Below are positions 1 through 8,849 of a stretch of DNA of 64,000 nt, piece by piece (position 1 is the stretch's first letter; every line of letters begins with the position of its first letter). The stretch is from Bdellovibrionia bacterium (GTDB lineage: Bacteria; Bdellovibrionota; Bdellovibrionia; Bdellovibrionales; JAGQZY01). Under the pieces are notes generated by a model. That model searched no databases. It was not told the origin of the DNA and saw only the letters and a program-made list of their open reading frames with translations. Location of the stretch: NCBI GenBank assembly GCA_030424715.1, contig JAUHWH010000005.1, forward strand, positions 186,001 through 250,000. Direction: 5' to 3'. Made by a program: the position numbers and the translations under genes.

Positions 1-1974
1 GCCGCCATTGAATCCATTCTGCGTGGCGAGAATCGCGTGCTGATTACACAAGCCACTGGTACCGGCAAGACCTTCACAAGCATGCAACTTGTTTACAAGC
101 TCTGGCGATCCAAAATATGCAAGAAAATCCTTTTTATTGTCGATCGTAACCTTTTAGCTGATCAGGCATTTAAGGATTTTGACAATGCCATGGACAAGGA
201 TGCCTGTTACCGACTCTCACCAAAAGATAAAGTTTTTCCGTTATCCCGTGATTTGTACTTTGGTATTTATCAAACTCTTGTCGGACAAGATGATGAAGGC
301 AACGAAGAAGGTCGGCCAGATCGCTATAAAGAATTCCCAGAAGACTTTTTTGATCTCATCGTCATTGATGAAGCCCACCGAGGTGGCGCCAACAAGGCTG
401 GTAGCTGGTTCAGGCTGTTGCAACATTTTGATTCAGCAATTCAAGTGGGCTTAACAGCAACCCCCAAGCGTGATGAAACCAACGACACCTATGCTTACTT
501 CGGGCAACCCGTTGTCAGCTACTCACTGAAAGACGGGATTGAAGATGGTTACCTCAGTCCCTACATCATTAAACGAGTAACATCGAACATAGATGCCCTC
601 GGCTACCGCCCTGATCATGAGGGAATAAAAGATGTTCGAGGCCAAGAAATTGAAGTCAAAGACTACATGACTCCCAATTTTGAGCGAGAGTTAAGTATTC
701 CCCAGCGCACAAGAGCTTTTGCCTACCACCTAGTGAGACATCTTTTTGCTACGGACCCTTTAGGAAAGACCATTGTATTCTGCGTGGATCAGCAGCACGC
801 ACTGGACATGGCAAAGTACTGCCAAGAAGCCTTTATCAAACATAAAGAGAAGCTCGGTATCTACTACGAGGGTAATTATGCGGTCAGAGTGACTGGTAAT
901 GACCGTGACCCCAACGGTAAATACCCAAACCTTGAGAAGTTTCAAGATTTAGAATCTCATGAGCCCATCATCGTAGCGACATCTAAGCTCTTAACCACTG
1001 GTGTGGATGTAAAAACGGTTAAGAATGTTGTGATCTTTAGAAACATCGGCAGCATGGTGGAATTTAAGCAGATCATTGGACGAGGGACTCGCACCTATGA
1101 CCACAGAAACCCGGTTAAGGAGAAACTGGGCTTCTTTATTCTAGAATATGCCAACCATTCCACACAGCTCTTTAACGATCCCGATTGGGATGATGAGCCT
1201 GGTGATATTGTGGAAGAAGGCGCCATCGTCGTCGACAGTGATGCTGATGAGGCTACCGAACCAGATGAAAACACTACTGTGCCTACGCCGGAAGCTGAGG
1301 ATGATGAGCAGATTGACTCCGCGGGTATTTATGAAGAAACCGATGAAGAAGAACTTCAGCATATTAGACATCGAATGTCTGAAGAGTTCTTATCTGGCCG
1401 AGTAAATATGGCAGCGGAAAGCATTGCCTTCACTGGCCCTGACGGCAAGCCACTCACACCTGATAAATATATCATCTACCAATCAGAAGCATTGAAGAAG
1501 CAGTTCCAAGATATCAGGCAGCTGAACAAGGCTTGGAAAACAGCCAAAGACCGAAAGCACTTCATAAAAGAAACCGCACCTGAAATCGGCCTTAACCTAG
1601 AGGCCCTGACACAAATATTTTTTGAACGACATAAGATCCGAGATGTGGACGCTTTGGATGTTCTCGGACACCTAGTCTTCGGCGAGGAGTTCCTCACCAA
1701 GGGCGAGAGAATTGCAAGAGCCAAGCAGGTTCAGTCGAATTTCTTTAACCAACAAAGTGAAGCCACAGCAAAAATCGTGAATGATATTTTAGATGTTTAC
1801 CGAGAAACAGACTTCAATGCGCTAACTACTAGCAGAGAGTTTTGGCAGACACCGAAGCTACGCAAACATGGCTCGATCAATGAAATTCAAAAGGCTGTGG
1901 GCGGCTCAGAGCAGTTGGTGGCGATGGTTAACGGTCTACAAGAAGCCTTGTACGACGAGAGGATAACAGCGTAG
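1..1974 (+). CDS. hsdR: Type I restriction enzyme, R (motor/nuclease) subunit, 5' truncated by window
   Basis: The reading frame is open from base 1, so the N-terminus (normally carrying the PD-(D/E)XK nuclease) lies outside the window; 657 residues are visible. Superfamily 2 helicase motifs are clear: Walker A ATGTGKT near visible residue 18, VIDEAHRGG near 121, GLTATPKR near 150, and QIIGRGTR further on. An acidic stretch (about residues 400-450) precedes the C-terminal helical domain that docks on the methylase. HsdR translocates unmethylated DNA and cuts it, in complex with HsdM and HsdS. It is the first visible gene of a four-gene operon; the next start codon touches its TAG stop. Confidence 0.95.
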   Translation, partial: AAIESILRGENRVLITQATGTGKTFTSMQLVYKLWRSKICKKILFIVDRNLLADQAFKDFDNAMDKDACYRLSPKDKVFPLSRDLYFGIYQTLVGQDDEGNEEGRPDRYKEFPEDFFDLIVIDEAHRGGANKAGSWFRLLQHFDSAIQVGLTATPKRDETNDTYAYFGQPVVSYSLKDGIEDGYLSPYIIKRVTSNIDALGYRPDHEGIKDVRGQEIEVKDYMTPNFERELSIPQRTRAFAYHLVRHLFATDPLGKTIVFCVDQQHALDMAKYCQEAFIKHKEKLGIYYEGNYAVRVTGNDRDPNGKYPNLEKFQDLESHEPIIVATSKLLTTGVDVKTVKNVVIFRNIGSMVEFKQIIGRGTRTYDHRNPVKEKLGFFILEYANHSTQLFNDPDWDDEPGDIVEEGAIVVDSDADEATEPDENTTVPTPEAEDDEQIDSAGIYEETDEEELQHIRHRMSEEFLSGRVNMAAESIAFTGPDGKPLTPDKYIIYQSEALKKQFQDIRQLNKAWKTAKDRKHFIKETAPEIGLNLEALTQIFFERHKIRDVDALDVLGHLVFGEEFLTKGERIARAKQVQSNFFNQQSEATAKIVNDILDVYRETDFNALTTSREFWQTPKLRKHGSINEIQKAVGGSEQLVAMVNGLQEALYDERITA

Positions 1975-2379
1975 ATGTGCACCGATAAGGACAAAATCGT
2001 AAAACTACATGAGGACATCCCCACAGTTGTCGATGTCGAAGCTCACCCTGATGAAATAGCGGATGTAGATGCTGAAACGCTAGCAATTATGAAAGCACGC
2101 CTGGAGGGAGTAGACTTTGAAGAGCTTTATGACAATAACGAAGTTCTTGCCCAATCGCTCGAAGTAAAGTTGCAACGGAAAAAACTGGCATCAGTTTTCG
2201 CATGCTTTGCGGATCTTGAAGGCGGATTCCTAAAAGATAAAATGAAACCAGAGCTTCAACGAGAGTTGAGATATGAAGGATTTGAGCCCAGCTTTATTTG
2301 GCCGGAGATTACCACGATTGATGAAATCACATTTGAGGACATTGCAGAGCACCTCAATTTCAGGAAGGGAAGGTTATGA
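1975..2379 (+). CDS. Unknown 134-aa protein inside the hsd operon
   Basis: This acidic 134-residue protein starts at ATG directly after the hsdR stop and ends in an ATGA overlap with hsdS, so it is translationally coupled to both. A GAGAGG about 12 bases upstream may serve as its ribosome binding site. I recognise no domain. The first 45 residues are rich in Asp, Glu and Val; the middle has a Lys/Arg patch and FACFADLEGG. There is no signal peptide or membrane segment. Its place between R and S genes suggests a role in assembly, control or inhibition of the restriction complex; that is inference from context only. It is too short and dissimilar to be a detached HsdR C-terminus that I can recognise. 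Confidence 0.7.
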   Translation: MCTDKDKIVKLHEDIPTVVDVEAHPDEIADVDAETLAIMKARLEGVDFEELYDNNEVLAQSLEVKLQRKKLASVFACFADLEGGFLKDKMKPELQRELRYEGFEPSFIWPEITTIDEITFEDIAEHLNFRKGRL

Positions 2380-3851
2380 GCGATTTACCTGATTCGTGGT
2401 CAAGGCCCAGTCTTGGTGATGTGATTGACATTCAGGGAGGGAGTCAACCACCCAAAAAGTACTTCATTGAGAAGCCAAAAGCTGGATATGTACGAATGCT
2501 ACAAATTCGTGATTTCAAGAATGATAATAACCCAGTTTATATCCCAAAAGATAAAGCTAAACGTTGGTGCGAAGTGGACGACCTATTGATTGGGAGATAT
2601 GGAGCCAGCGTAGGTCGAATTTGTACTGGTAATTCGGGCAGCTACAATGTGGCCTTGGCTAAGGTGATCTTCCCTCGCAACCATATTGACCGCCTTTGGA
2701 TCGAGTACTATTTACGAGCCCCTGAGTTTCAAAGGAATATAACTACATTGGGAGGTAGAGCTGCTCAGGCTGGTTTTAATAAAAATGATCTGGCCAGCAT
2801 GAACTTCCCTGTACCCCCGTTGAGTGAGCAGAAACGGATAGTAAACAAAATCGAAACCTGTTTCAAGAAAGTCGACGCCACAGATGAAGCGCTTAATAAG
2901 GCAGAGGTGCTGATTGGCAAATACAAAGAGGCATTGCTGGCAAAAGCATTCCGTGGGGAGCTGGTGCCACAAGACCCAAATGATGAGCCCGCCAGCCAAT
3001 TGCTTGAGCGCATCCGCACCGAACGAGAACAAGCCGACACAGGTAAAAAATGCAAAAAGAAAACCGAATTTACCCTCATCACCGACGACGAGAAGCCCTT
3101 CGATATACCTGACTCCTGGCAGTGGGTACGGTTAGAAGATTTGTTTTCGGTGCAGACTGGGGCCACTCCTAAACGAGATAACCAAATTTATTACCGAAAT
3201 GGTAAGATTCCATATGTTAAAACGGGATTAGTACAGAACTGTGAAATACATAGTTCTGATGAGTTTATAACTGAGCAGGCAGTTGCTGAAACAAATGTGA
3301 AAGTCTTCCCTGTTGATACCATTTTAGTTGCGATGTACGGCGAAGGTAAAACGCGAGGGCAAACAGGAATCTTGAAGATCGAGGCTGGCACCAACCAAGC
3401 GTGTGCGGCACTAGTAAATACACAACTTGATTCCACACTTAGAGAATATGTTTTAGAATGGCTGAAGTTCAGGTACGGTGTTTTGCGAGACAAAGCAGAA
3501 GGCGGGAATCAACTTAACCTCAACCTAGAAAAGGTTAAGAAGTTTGTAATGCCTCTCCCCTCAACGAGACAAGTTGAGACAATAACTAAAAAGATCGGCA
3601 CTCACCAAGCTCAGATTAATGCTCTTGAAACTAATCTCGAAGAAGTTAGATCACACATCAAAATGGAACAGGCTTCAGTTCTCGCTAACGCATTCCAAGG
3701 CAAACTTGTAGATCAAATAGAATCCGAAGGTACAGGCCACCAACTCCTCGAAGAAATCCTCACCGAGAAAGCTAAGATAGAAGCTGCAAAATCAAAAAAG
3801 AAGAAGACATCAAAGAAAGCCAAGAAGAAAACTAGGAAGAAGAAATCATGA
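2376..3851 (+). CDS. hsdS: Type I restriction-modification specificity subunit S
   Basis: At 491 residues it has the usual HsdS layout: N-terminal target recognition domain (about 5-150), a conserved helical spacer with PLSEQKRIV and the repeat-like EALLAKAFRGELVPQDP (about 150-225), a second recognition domain opening DSWQWVRLEDLF (about 245-400), and a C-terminal helix. It sets the bipartite DNA sequence recognised by the complex. Its start has a strong GGAAGGGAAGG ribosome binding site and overlaps the previous gene by four bases (ATGA). The last 20 or so residues are almost entirely Lys, Arg, Thr and Ser, an unusually basic tail for an HsdS. It ends in an ATGA overlap with hsdM. Confidence 0.95.
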   Translation: MSDLPDSWSRPSLGDVIDIQGGSQPPKKYFIEKPKAGYVRMLQIRDFKNDNNPVYIPKDKAKRWCEVDDLLIGRYGASVGRICTGNSGSYNVALAKVIFPRNHIDRLWIEYYLRAPEFQRNITTLGGRAAQAGFNKNDLASMNFPVPPLSEQKRIVNKIETCFKKVDATDEALNKAEVLIGKYKEALLAKAFRGELVPQDPNDEPASQLLERIRTEREQADTGKKCKKKTEFTLITDDEKPFDIPDSWQWVRLEDLFSVQTGATPKRDNQIYYRNGKIPYVKTGLVQNCEIHSSDEFITEQAVAETNVKVFPVDTILVAMYGEGKTRGQTGILKIEAGTNQACAALVNTQLDSTLREYVLEWLKFRYGVLRDKAEGGNQLNLNLEKVKKFVMPLPSTRQVETITKKIGTHQAQINALETNLEEVRSHIKMEQASVLANAFQGKLVDQIESEGTGHQLLEEILTEKAKIEAAKSKKKKTSKKAKKKTRKKKS

Positions 3852-5305
3852 CCTCCAAACAAGATTTATCCAATATCATTAAGCGCTGTTGTGACATATT
3901 GAGAACAGATGACGGTATATCAGGTGCCATGCACTACACTGAGTCCTTGTCATGGATTCTTTATCTCAAGTTTTTCGCAGACAAAGAGAGGGAGCGAGCA
4001 ACACTTGCTGAACTTGAGGGTGACGATTACTCACCTATACTTCAAGACAAATACCGCTGGGATGTATGGACAGCTACTAAAGATGGCCTTACTGGTAAAG
4101 ACCTAATCAAGTTCATCAACGATGATTTGTTTGAATACCTTGGTAGCCTAAAGGGCGAGAAAGAAGGCGATCCCAGAGATGTGGTTAGCGCTATATTTCG
4201 CAATACTCAAAATCGCGTGAACTCCGGCTATCTACTTCGGGACGTTATTGAGGAGGTCAAAAAAATTCACTTTGATGTGGGCGAGGAAGCCTTTGCAATA
4301 AGCCACATCTATGAAGACTTGCTAAAGAACATGGGTGAAGGTGGCGGAAACGCTGGCGAGTTCTATACCCCTAGAGCCTTGATTTCGACAATGGTGAAGA
4401 TGATTGATCCAAAAATAGGTGAAACTATCTACGATCCAGCTGCTGGTACGGGTGGATTTTTGGCTGAGGCCCACATGTATCTAGAGCCACAAGCAAAAAC
4501 TCCTGAGCTTCGTAAAATACTAAATAGCAGAACTTTTTTTGGTAAAGAGAAAACTCCGCTACCTTTTGTACTTTGCCTTATGAACCTCACACTCCACGGT
4601 ATGGACTACCCTAAGATATTTAAGGAAAACACCCTAGCTTCTGACATTCGACAAATCGACGACCAGGACAAGTACGATATTATCTTGGCGAACCCACCCT
4701 TTGGAGGCAAAGAGCAAGCGATCATCCAAAAGAACTTTCCTGTGGAGGCTACAGCTACAGAGCTTTTGTTTCTTCAACATATCGAGAAGACGTTAAAGCA
4801 AAATGGCCGTGCAGCTATCGTGGTACCAGAGGGAATTCTGTTTCAAACTAACTCTGCATACAAGCAAGTAAAAGAGAAGCTCCTAAAAGAGTTTAATCTG
4901 CATACAGTCGTAAGCCTTCCAGCAGGTATCTTTCTGCCTTATTCAGCAGTTAAGACCTCAGTCATTTTGTTCGACAAAAAATCTCGCACCAAAGATGTTT
5001 GGTTTTATGAGGTTGGCTTGATTGATGGCAAAAAGTTAACTAAGAAATCTGGCATCACCCAGGGCCACTTTGCTGGTCTGCTGAAAGAACATAAGGGCCG
5101 CAAAGAAACTGATCATAGCTGGCTAGTCCCTGTCGATAAAATTCTTGAAAACAATACCAACCTCTCTGCTGCCCACTACAACCCACATGGTGTAGAGGAG
5201 GAGGAGCTTCTTGAGCCAGAACAGTATGCCGAAGAGATCAAAAGCCTATTAGCTTCAGCAATGACCAATGTGGATGAGCTTATTCAAGAATTAGGCAAAA
5301 AGTAA
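3848..5305 (+). CDS. hsdM: Type I restriction-modification DNA methyltransferase subunit M
   Basis: This 485-residue N6-adenine methyltransferase has the HsdM N-terminal helical domain (about 1-130), the SAM-binding motif DPAAGTGGFL near residue 198 and the catalytic NPPFGG motif near 281. It methylates host DNA at the sequence chosen by HsdS and forms the core of the restriction complex. Length is normal for the family and no key motif is missing. It is the last gene of the operon, coupled to hsdS by a four-base overlap. No clear terminator follows in the 56 bases before the next gene. Confidence 0.95.
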   Translation: MTSKQDLSNIIKRCCDILRTDDGISGAMHYTESLSWILYLKFFADKERERATLAELEGDDYSPILQDKYRWDVWTATKDGLTGKDLIKFINDDLFEYLGSLKGEKEGDPRDVVSAIFRNTQNRVNSGYLLRDVIEEVKKIHFDVGEEAFAISHIYEDLLKNMGEGGGNAGEFYTPRALISTMVKMIDPKIGETIYDPAAGTGGFLAEAHMYLEPQAKTPELRKILNSRTFFGKEKTPLPFVLCLMNLTLHGMDYPKIFKENTLASDIRQIDDQDKYDIILANPPFGGKEQAIIQKNFPVEATATELLFLQHIEKTLKQNGRAAIVVPEGILFQTNSAYKQVKEKLLKEFNLHTVVSLPAGIFLPYSAVKTSVILFDKKSRTKDVWFYEVGLIDGKKLTKKSGITQGHFAGLLKEHKGRKETDHSWLVPVDKILENNTNLSAAHYNPHGVEEEELLEPEQYAEEIKSLLASAMTNVDELIQELGKK

Positions 5306-5361
5306 ATAGCTCTCGTTAGCTCAAGCACATAATAACGGAGTAGCTTCAAGTTTCTTACTCA

Positions 5362-5784
5362 ATGCAGGTAAAGTACCTTATGCATTCGGATGATAAAAAA
5401 ACTAAATTTATTGAACTAAGAGCAGATGGGCTGAGTTTTGAAAAGATCGCCGCAAAGATCAAAGTTTCAAAGCCAACATTAATCAAATGGAGTCGAGAGC
5501 TGGCTACTGACATTCGCAACAGCAAAGCTATGCGAGTCGACACCCTTAGAGAAGAATATTTAATCAACAAGGAAGAGAAATTAAAACGTCTTAAGAGCAA
5601 CTTACAAAAAGTAACAGATGCCTTAGAAAAAAGAAATCTAACTGATGTGCCAACCTTGAAGCTATTTGAATTAGAAGAGCTTTTAATTAAACAGCTCAAT
5701 AGCGAGTTAAGAGTGACCCTAAAAGATACTGTTGATCTCATGGATACACTTACATCGGGCTCCGAGTTCACCTGGCAAGCCTAA
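5362..5784 (+). CDS. Helix-turn-helix protein with coiled-coil C-terminus
   Basis: This is a small 140-residue protein. Residues about 12-45 form a homeodomain-like helix-turn-helix (LRADGLSFEKIAAKIKVSKP), as in resolvase/transposase and small terminase N-termini; residues 60-125 are Lys/Glu/Leu rich and probably coiled-coil. A second ATG at 5380 is a possible start. It sits on the same strand as the hsd operon but 56 bases downstream, facing an oppositely oriented gene. Such proteins are frequent in phage-derived and integrative elements, so a DNA-binding role in the island is likely; the exact family is not identified. Confidence 0.6.
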   Translation: MQVKYLMHSDDKKTKFIELRADGLSFEKIAAKIKVSKPTLIKWSRELATDIRNSKAMRVDTLREEYLINKEEKLKRLKSNLQKVTDALEKRNLTDVPTLKLFELEELLIKQLNSELRVTLKDTVDLMDTLTSGSEFTWQA

Positions 5785-5817
5785 TCTTTTCTGTTTGTTA
5801 ACCATTTCTTTACTACC

Positions 5818-6456
5818 TCAAATGTAAAAAAGTGGCGGCATAGGTTCCGACTTTAATTGATTCAAAAACGCATCTCGTTTTATTTTAAGTTCATCCGACC
5901 AAATCCTGACTGCTGGTTCATTCTCACTAACCATAAGCCCTCTTAACAACCGATCACTCATCTGTAGAGCCCAATCTTTATCTTCACCCGTAGATGGCCT
6001 AGGTATCTCAAAATTAAGGTATTTAAGTCGCTCGGGGAATTGCTCAAGAAACTCATCAAGCTCCCCTCCTGGCATCAGAAACTCACGAAGCCACTCTCTG
6101 CTCGGACGATTATTTTTCATCTTCTCAATTACTCTCACTATTTCAGTTGCCGCTTCTCGTGGGCACCTTGGAGAGCCTGTTTTCTTGTGTACTTTATCTT
6201 CTTCAGGAATACTCGCCTCTAAAGCCCTACATTTTTGATCAAACTCTTTAATTAGGGCATCGATCGGACCGCGAAAATCACGTACAACCAATCCGTATTC
6301 ACTAAACAGATCCAGCTGCTTTTTAAAATAGCTTCGATAGATAGTAAGTCTCTTTACCAATGCGTTTCTGGAGTCACTTTCATATTTTGGAAATAAGCTC
6401 CAATAAAATGAGGCACGAACATACTCTTTGAAATGCTTAATGTCTTCCTCAGTCAC
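5818..6456 (-). CDS. Unknown 212-aa island protein
   Basis: The frame is open to a GTG at 6501, but the GTG at 6456 is preceded by AAGGAG with a 7-base gap, so I take it as the start (212 residues). The protein is soluble, predicted mostly helical and rich in charged residues; no catalytic motif, signal or membrane segment is visible. It includes RASFYWSLFPKYESDSRN near the N-terminus and ends in PPLFYI. It converges on the helix-turn-helix gene to its left and is divergent from the nuclease-excisionase gene to its right. Function unknown; probably island cargo. Confidence 0.55.
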   Translation of the reverse strand: MTEEDIKHFKEYVRASFYWSLFPKYESDSRNALVKRLTIYRSYFKKQLDLFSEYGLVVRDFRGPIDALIKEFDQKCRALEASIPEEDKVHKKTGSPRCPREAATEIVRVIEKMKNNRPSREWLREFLMPGGELDEFLEQFPERLKYLNFEIPRPSTGEDKDWALQMSDRLLRGLMVSENEPAVRIWSDELKIKRDAFLNQLKSEPMPPLFYI

Positions 6457-6688
6457 CGATCCACTCCTTGTGGGGGAGCCGCAACTACCAAGTCCTGACA
6501 CAATGTTTCGTCACAGTAACTGCAGCTCTGAAACCATGCTTCGTATCACGGTACTCATAGGCGATCAAAGGCAATGGAATAAGCCATGTGCCTTTGCGGA
6601 AACCGGATTTGGCCAAATCCTCAATAATAACAGGGCTTCCGAGCTTCTCTGCTAGTGAGTGGACATGGGGACCTATGAGGAAAATGAA

Positions 6689-7651
6689 ATGAAAGAAACA
6701 AATAGAGAGATACTTAATGAGTTTATGGCTGAGAGAAGTGAAGCAAAGAAACTGGCGGTAAGGCGGTATATCATCAGCATGGTTGAGGCTGTGCCTACCA
6801 ATGAATTTGCCCTACCCCACTACCCAGAAAAACTAAGACCAATTCGACCACCTTCAGAATTATTAAAGATGCAGTATGAGCAGCTCACAACTGGGCTCAA
6901 CATGTTCTACTCAGAAGCAAGGCAACGAACTTTCTACGAAAGACAAATTGAACAGTTTATTACTGATAGTACTAACCTAAGCTTTGAAACTAACACCTGG
7001 ATTGGTGGACGCAATTTTGACTTCTTCTTCGACTCTATCGGCGGTGATGTTTGTGAAGAGTATGGGGAGCGCTTTAAAGGGCTGGCAATTGAAGTCGACG
7101 GTCCCATTCACGATACCCAAGCAAAAATGGGCAAGGACCTAACAAAGCAAGAGCTTCTGCACTCTCTGGATATTGCTATGATAACGATTGAGAATATTGA
7201 CGTTAATCATCAGCAGATAATACAGCTTTGCCAGAGCCTCAAGGAGGCCCCTAGATTAGACTCAAGAGCCAGGGGAAGAGTTCGCAGGAAAGTTTACTTA
7301 GAAACTATTCTCAGCAGAAGCAGTGATGACATGTTGAGCTTCATTTTTGGCTGTGATTTCAAAGGCTTAACGAAGGAGATCAAAAAGCGATCCAAGCAGA
7401 ATAGTTGCCTCAAGGTCGAAATTGGGCTAGTTCAACCAGGTGGTTCTTTGATAATTGAAGAGAAAGAATGGTTAAACTCTGACCAAGCTGCCAACTATGT
7501 GGGTATTTCCAAAGCCTCGCTATTGAATTTAGCCAGCCTGGGGAAAATCAAATACTACAAGTTTGGTCGGAGAAATCGTTATAGGACTGATGACCTTAAA
7601 GAACTTCTTCTTGCACAACCAAGAGGAGGTTCCAATGGGAATCAAATTTAA
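6689..7651 (+). CDS. Vsr/DUF559-like nuclease fused to an excisionase-type helix-turn-helix
   Basis: The frame opens at GTG 6659, but ATG 6689 has a better ribosome binding site (GAGGA, about 8 bases upstream), giving 320 residues. Residues about 75-175 look like a PD-(D/E)XK endonuclease of the DUF559/Vsr type: NFDFFF (Asp 111), then AIEVDGPIH (Glu 135, Asp 137, His 141), a KD pair and ITIEN. From Trp 261 a MerR/excisionase-type helix-turn-helix follows: WLNSDQAANYVGIS, then KFGRRNRYR. In this C-terminal domain 29 of 47 positions match the free-standing excisionase at 20666-20911. The integrase start and its GAGGAGG site lie inside the last codons, so the two are coupled. The fusion is continuous, without a stop or frameshift. 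Confidence 0.75.
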   Translation: MKETNREILNEFMAERSEAKKLAVRRYIISMVEAVPTNEFALPHYPEKLRPIRPPSELLKMQYEQLTTGLNMFYSEARQRTFYERQIEQFITDSTNLSFETNTWIGGRNFDFFFDSIGGDVCEEYGERFKGLAIEVDGPIHDTQAKMGKDLTKQELLHSLDIAMITIENIDVNHQQIIQLCQSLKEAPRLDSRARGRVRRKVYLETILSRSSDDMLSFIFGCDFKGLTKEIKKRSKQNSCLKVEIGLVQPGGSLIIEEKEWLNSDQAANYVGISKASLLNLASLGKIKYYKFGRRNRYRTDDLKELLLAQPRGGSNGNQI

Positions 7652-8726
7652 CGAAAAGAAAAAGGTATGGGAGGCGTTTTATAGTAAGCACCACCCTATT
7701 ACTAGGCAGTCTGTTGGTTTACGCCGTCACGCTAAGACGAAAGCTGAAGCTAAACGGATTTTGCCCGAACTAGTTGTGCAAGTGCAACGCAAGCTCGATC
7801 GGCAAATCACCCCCACGTGGCAAGAGGCTATTATGGGGTGTGAAGAGTCCATGAGGGTATCTGGGTTAAACGAGAAAACGATTAGTACTTACACTAAATG
7901 TTTATTGACCCACACTCTCACTTCGTGGGGCAGCAGGCTCGTAACCGAGATTACTACTGAGGACATCCGCAACCTGGTGCTTAAAAACTTAGCTGATAAA
8001 TCCGAAAGTCATAAAAAAAATATGATTAAGTTTATTAGGAAGGTTTTCACACACCTAGTTGAAAAGGGTGCTCTTAATCGTGACCCCACACCAAATATGA
8101 AGTTTAAGGTTGGTGATAAAATTATGCCTGTCTTAACTTTGTCTGAGGCCAAACAGTTACTTGAGTCTGCTAAGGAACTTGATTCACCCTGGTACTACCA
8201 TTGGGTGTTAGCTCTTTACACAGGGATGCGTAACGGAGAGTTGTTTGCTCTCCGGTGGTCTAAAGTAAGTTTTGAGACTGGTATGATTAAGGTCGACTGT
8301 TCCTGGAACAACATTGATGGTTTCAAGTCCACCAAATCAGGTGATGACCGCATCATTGAAATTGCACCTACACTGAAGTCAGTACTGATGGAATTGAAGA
8401 TCAAGACCGGCAATGGTGAGTTTGTCCTTCCAAGAATGTCTAAGTGGAGTAAAGGAGAGCAGGCACGTGAGTTAAGGAAAACACTTTCAGGACTAGGTCT
8501 TCCGATCATTAGATTTCATGACCTGAGAGCTACATGGGCGACTATTCTACTGTCCCAGGGTATACCGCCGATCAAGGTAATGGCCATGGGTGGGTGGAAG
8601 GATATGAAGACCATGATGGTCTACACCCGAAAAGCAGGAGTAGATATTAAAGGAAGTCTGAATAAGTTGACTCTACACTCGCCTAGACGGTCAGCTAGCC
8701 AAGTCGTTAATTTTCCTAGCCTTTAG
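7635..8726 (+). CDS. int: Tyrosine recombinase (integrase) of island 1
   Basis: Start ATG 7635 is supported by GAGGAGG nine bases upstream, inside the excisionase gene; the product is 363 residues. It has an N-terminal Arm-binding region (about 1-60), a SAM-like core-binding domain (60-150) and a catalytic domain with Arg 199 (TGMRNGE), Lys 231/234 (KSTKSG), His 295 and Arg 298 (HDLRAT), Trp 321 in the usual His/Trp position and nucleophile Tyr 330. All key residues are present, so it should be active. It is colinear without gaps, and about 55% identical by hand count over 330 residues, with the integrase at 20901-22001. It catalyses integration and excision of the element. Confidence 0.93.
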   Translation: MGIKFNEKKKVWEAFYSKHHPITRQSVGLRRHAKTKAEAKRILPELVVQVQRKLDRQITPTWQEAIMGCEESMRVSGLNEKTISTYTKCLLTHTLTSWGSRLVTEITTEDIRNLVLKNLADKSESHKKNMIKFIRKVFTHLVEKGALNRDPTPNMKFKVGDKIMPVLTLSEAKQLLESAKELDSPWYYHWVLALYTGMRNGELFALRWSKVSFETGMIKVDCSWNNIDGFKSTKSGDDRIIEIAPTLKSVLMELKIKTGNGEFVLPRMSKWSKGEQARELRKTLSGLGLPIIRFHDLRATWATILLSQGIPPIKVMAMGGWKDMKTMMVYTRKAGVDIKGSLNKLTLHSPRRSASQVVNFPSL

Positions 8727-8772
8727 GCGTCACCTATTATCGCTAGAAAGTATTACTTGTTCAGTTTACTTG

Positions 8773-8835
8773 CCATATTAACGAAATATGCTACCTTCCG
8801 TTAATATAAATGCTATACTCACTTCATATTAATGG
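8773..8835. promoter_or_regulatory. Probable operator/promoter of the Fic gene
   Basis: A perfect 9-bp inverted repeat ATATTAACG (8775-8783) and CGTTAATAT (8799-8807) is followed by a third half-site ATATTAATGG (8826-8835) overlapping the ribosome binding region. A likely -10 box TATACT lies at 8814-8819 with TACCTT 16 bases upstream. The repeats bracket the promoter, as expected for repression. The Fic protein carries a C-terminal winged helix, so autoregulation is a reasonable inference. Confidence 0.5.
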
Positions 8836-8849
8836 AAGGGAAATGTAAT

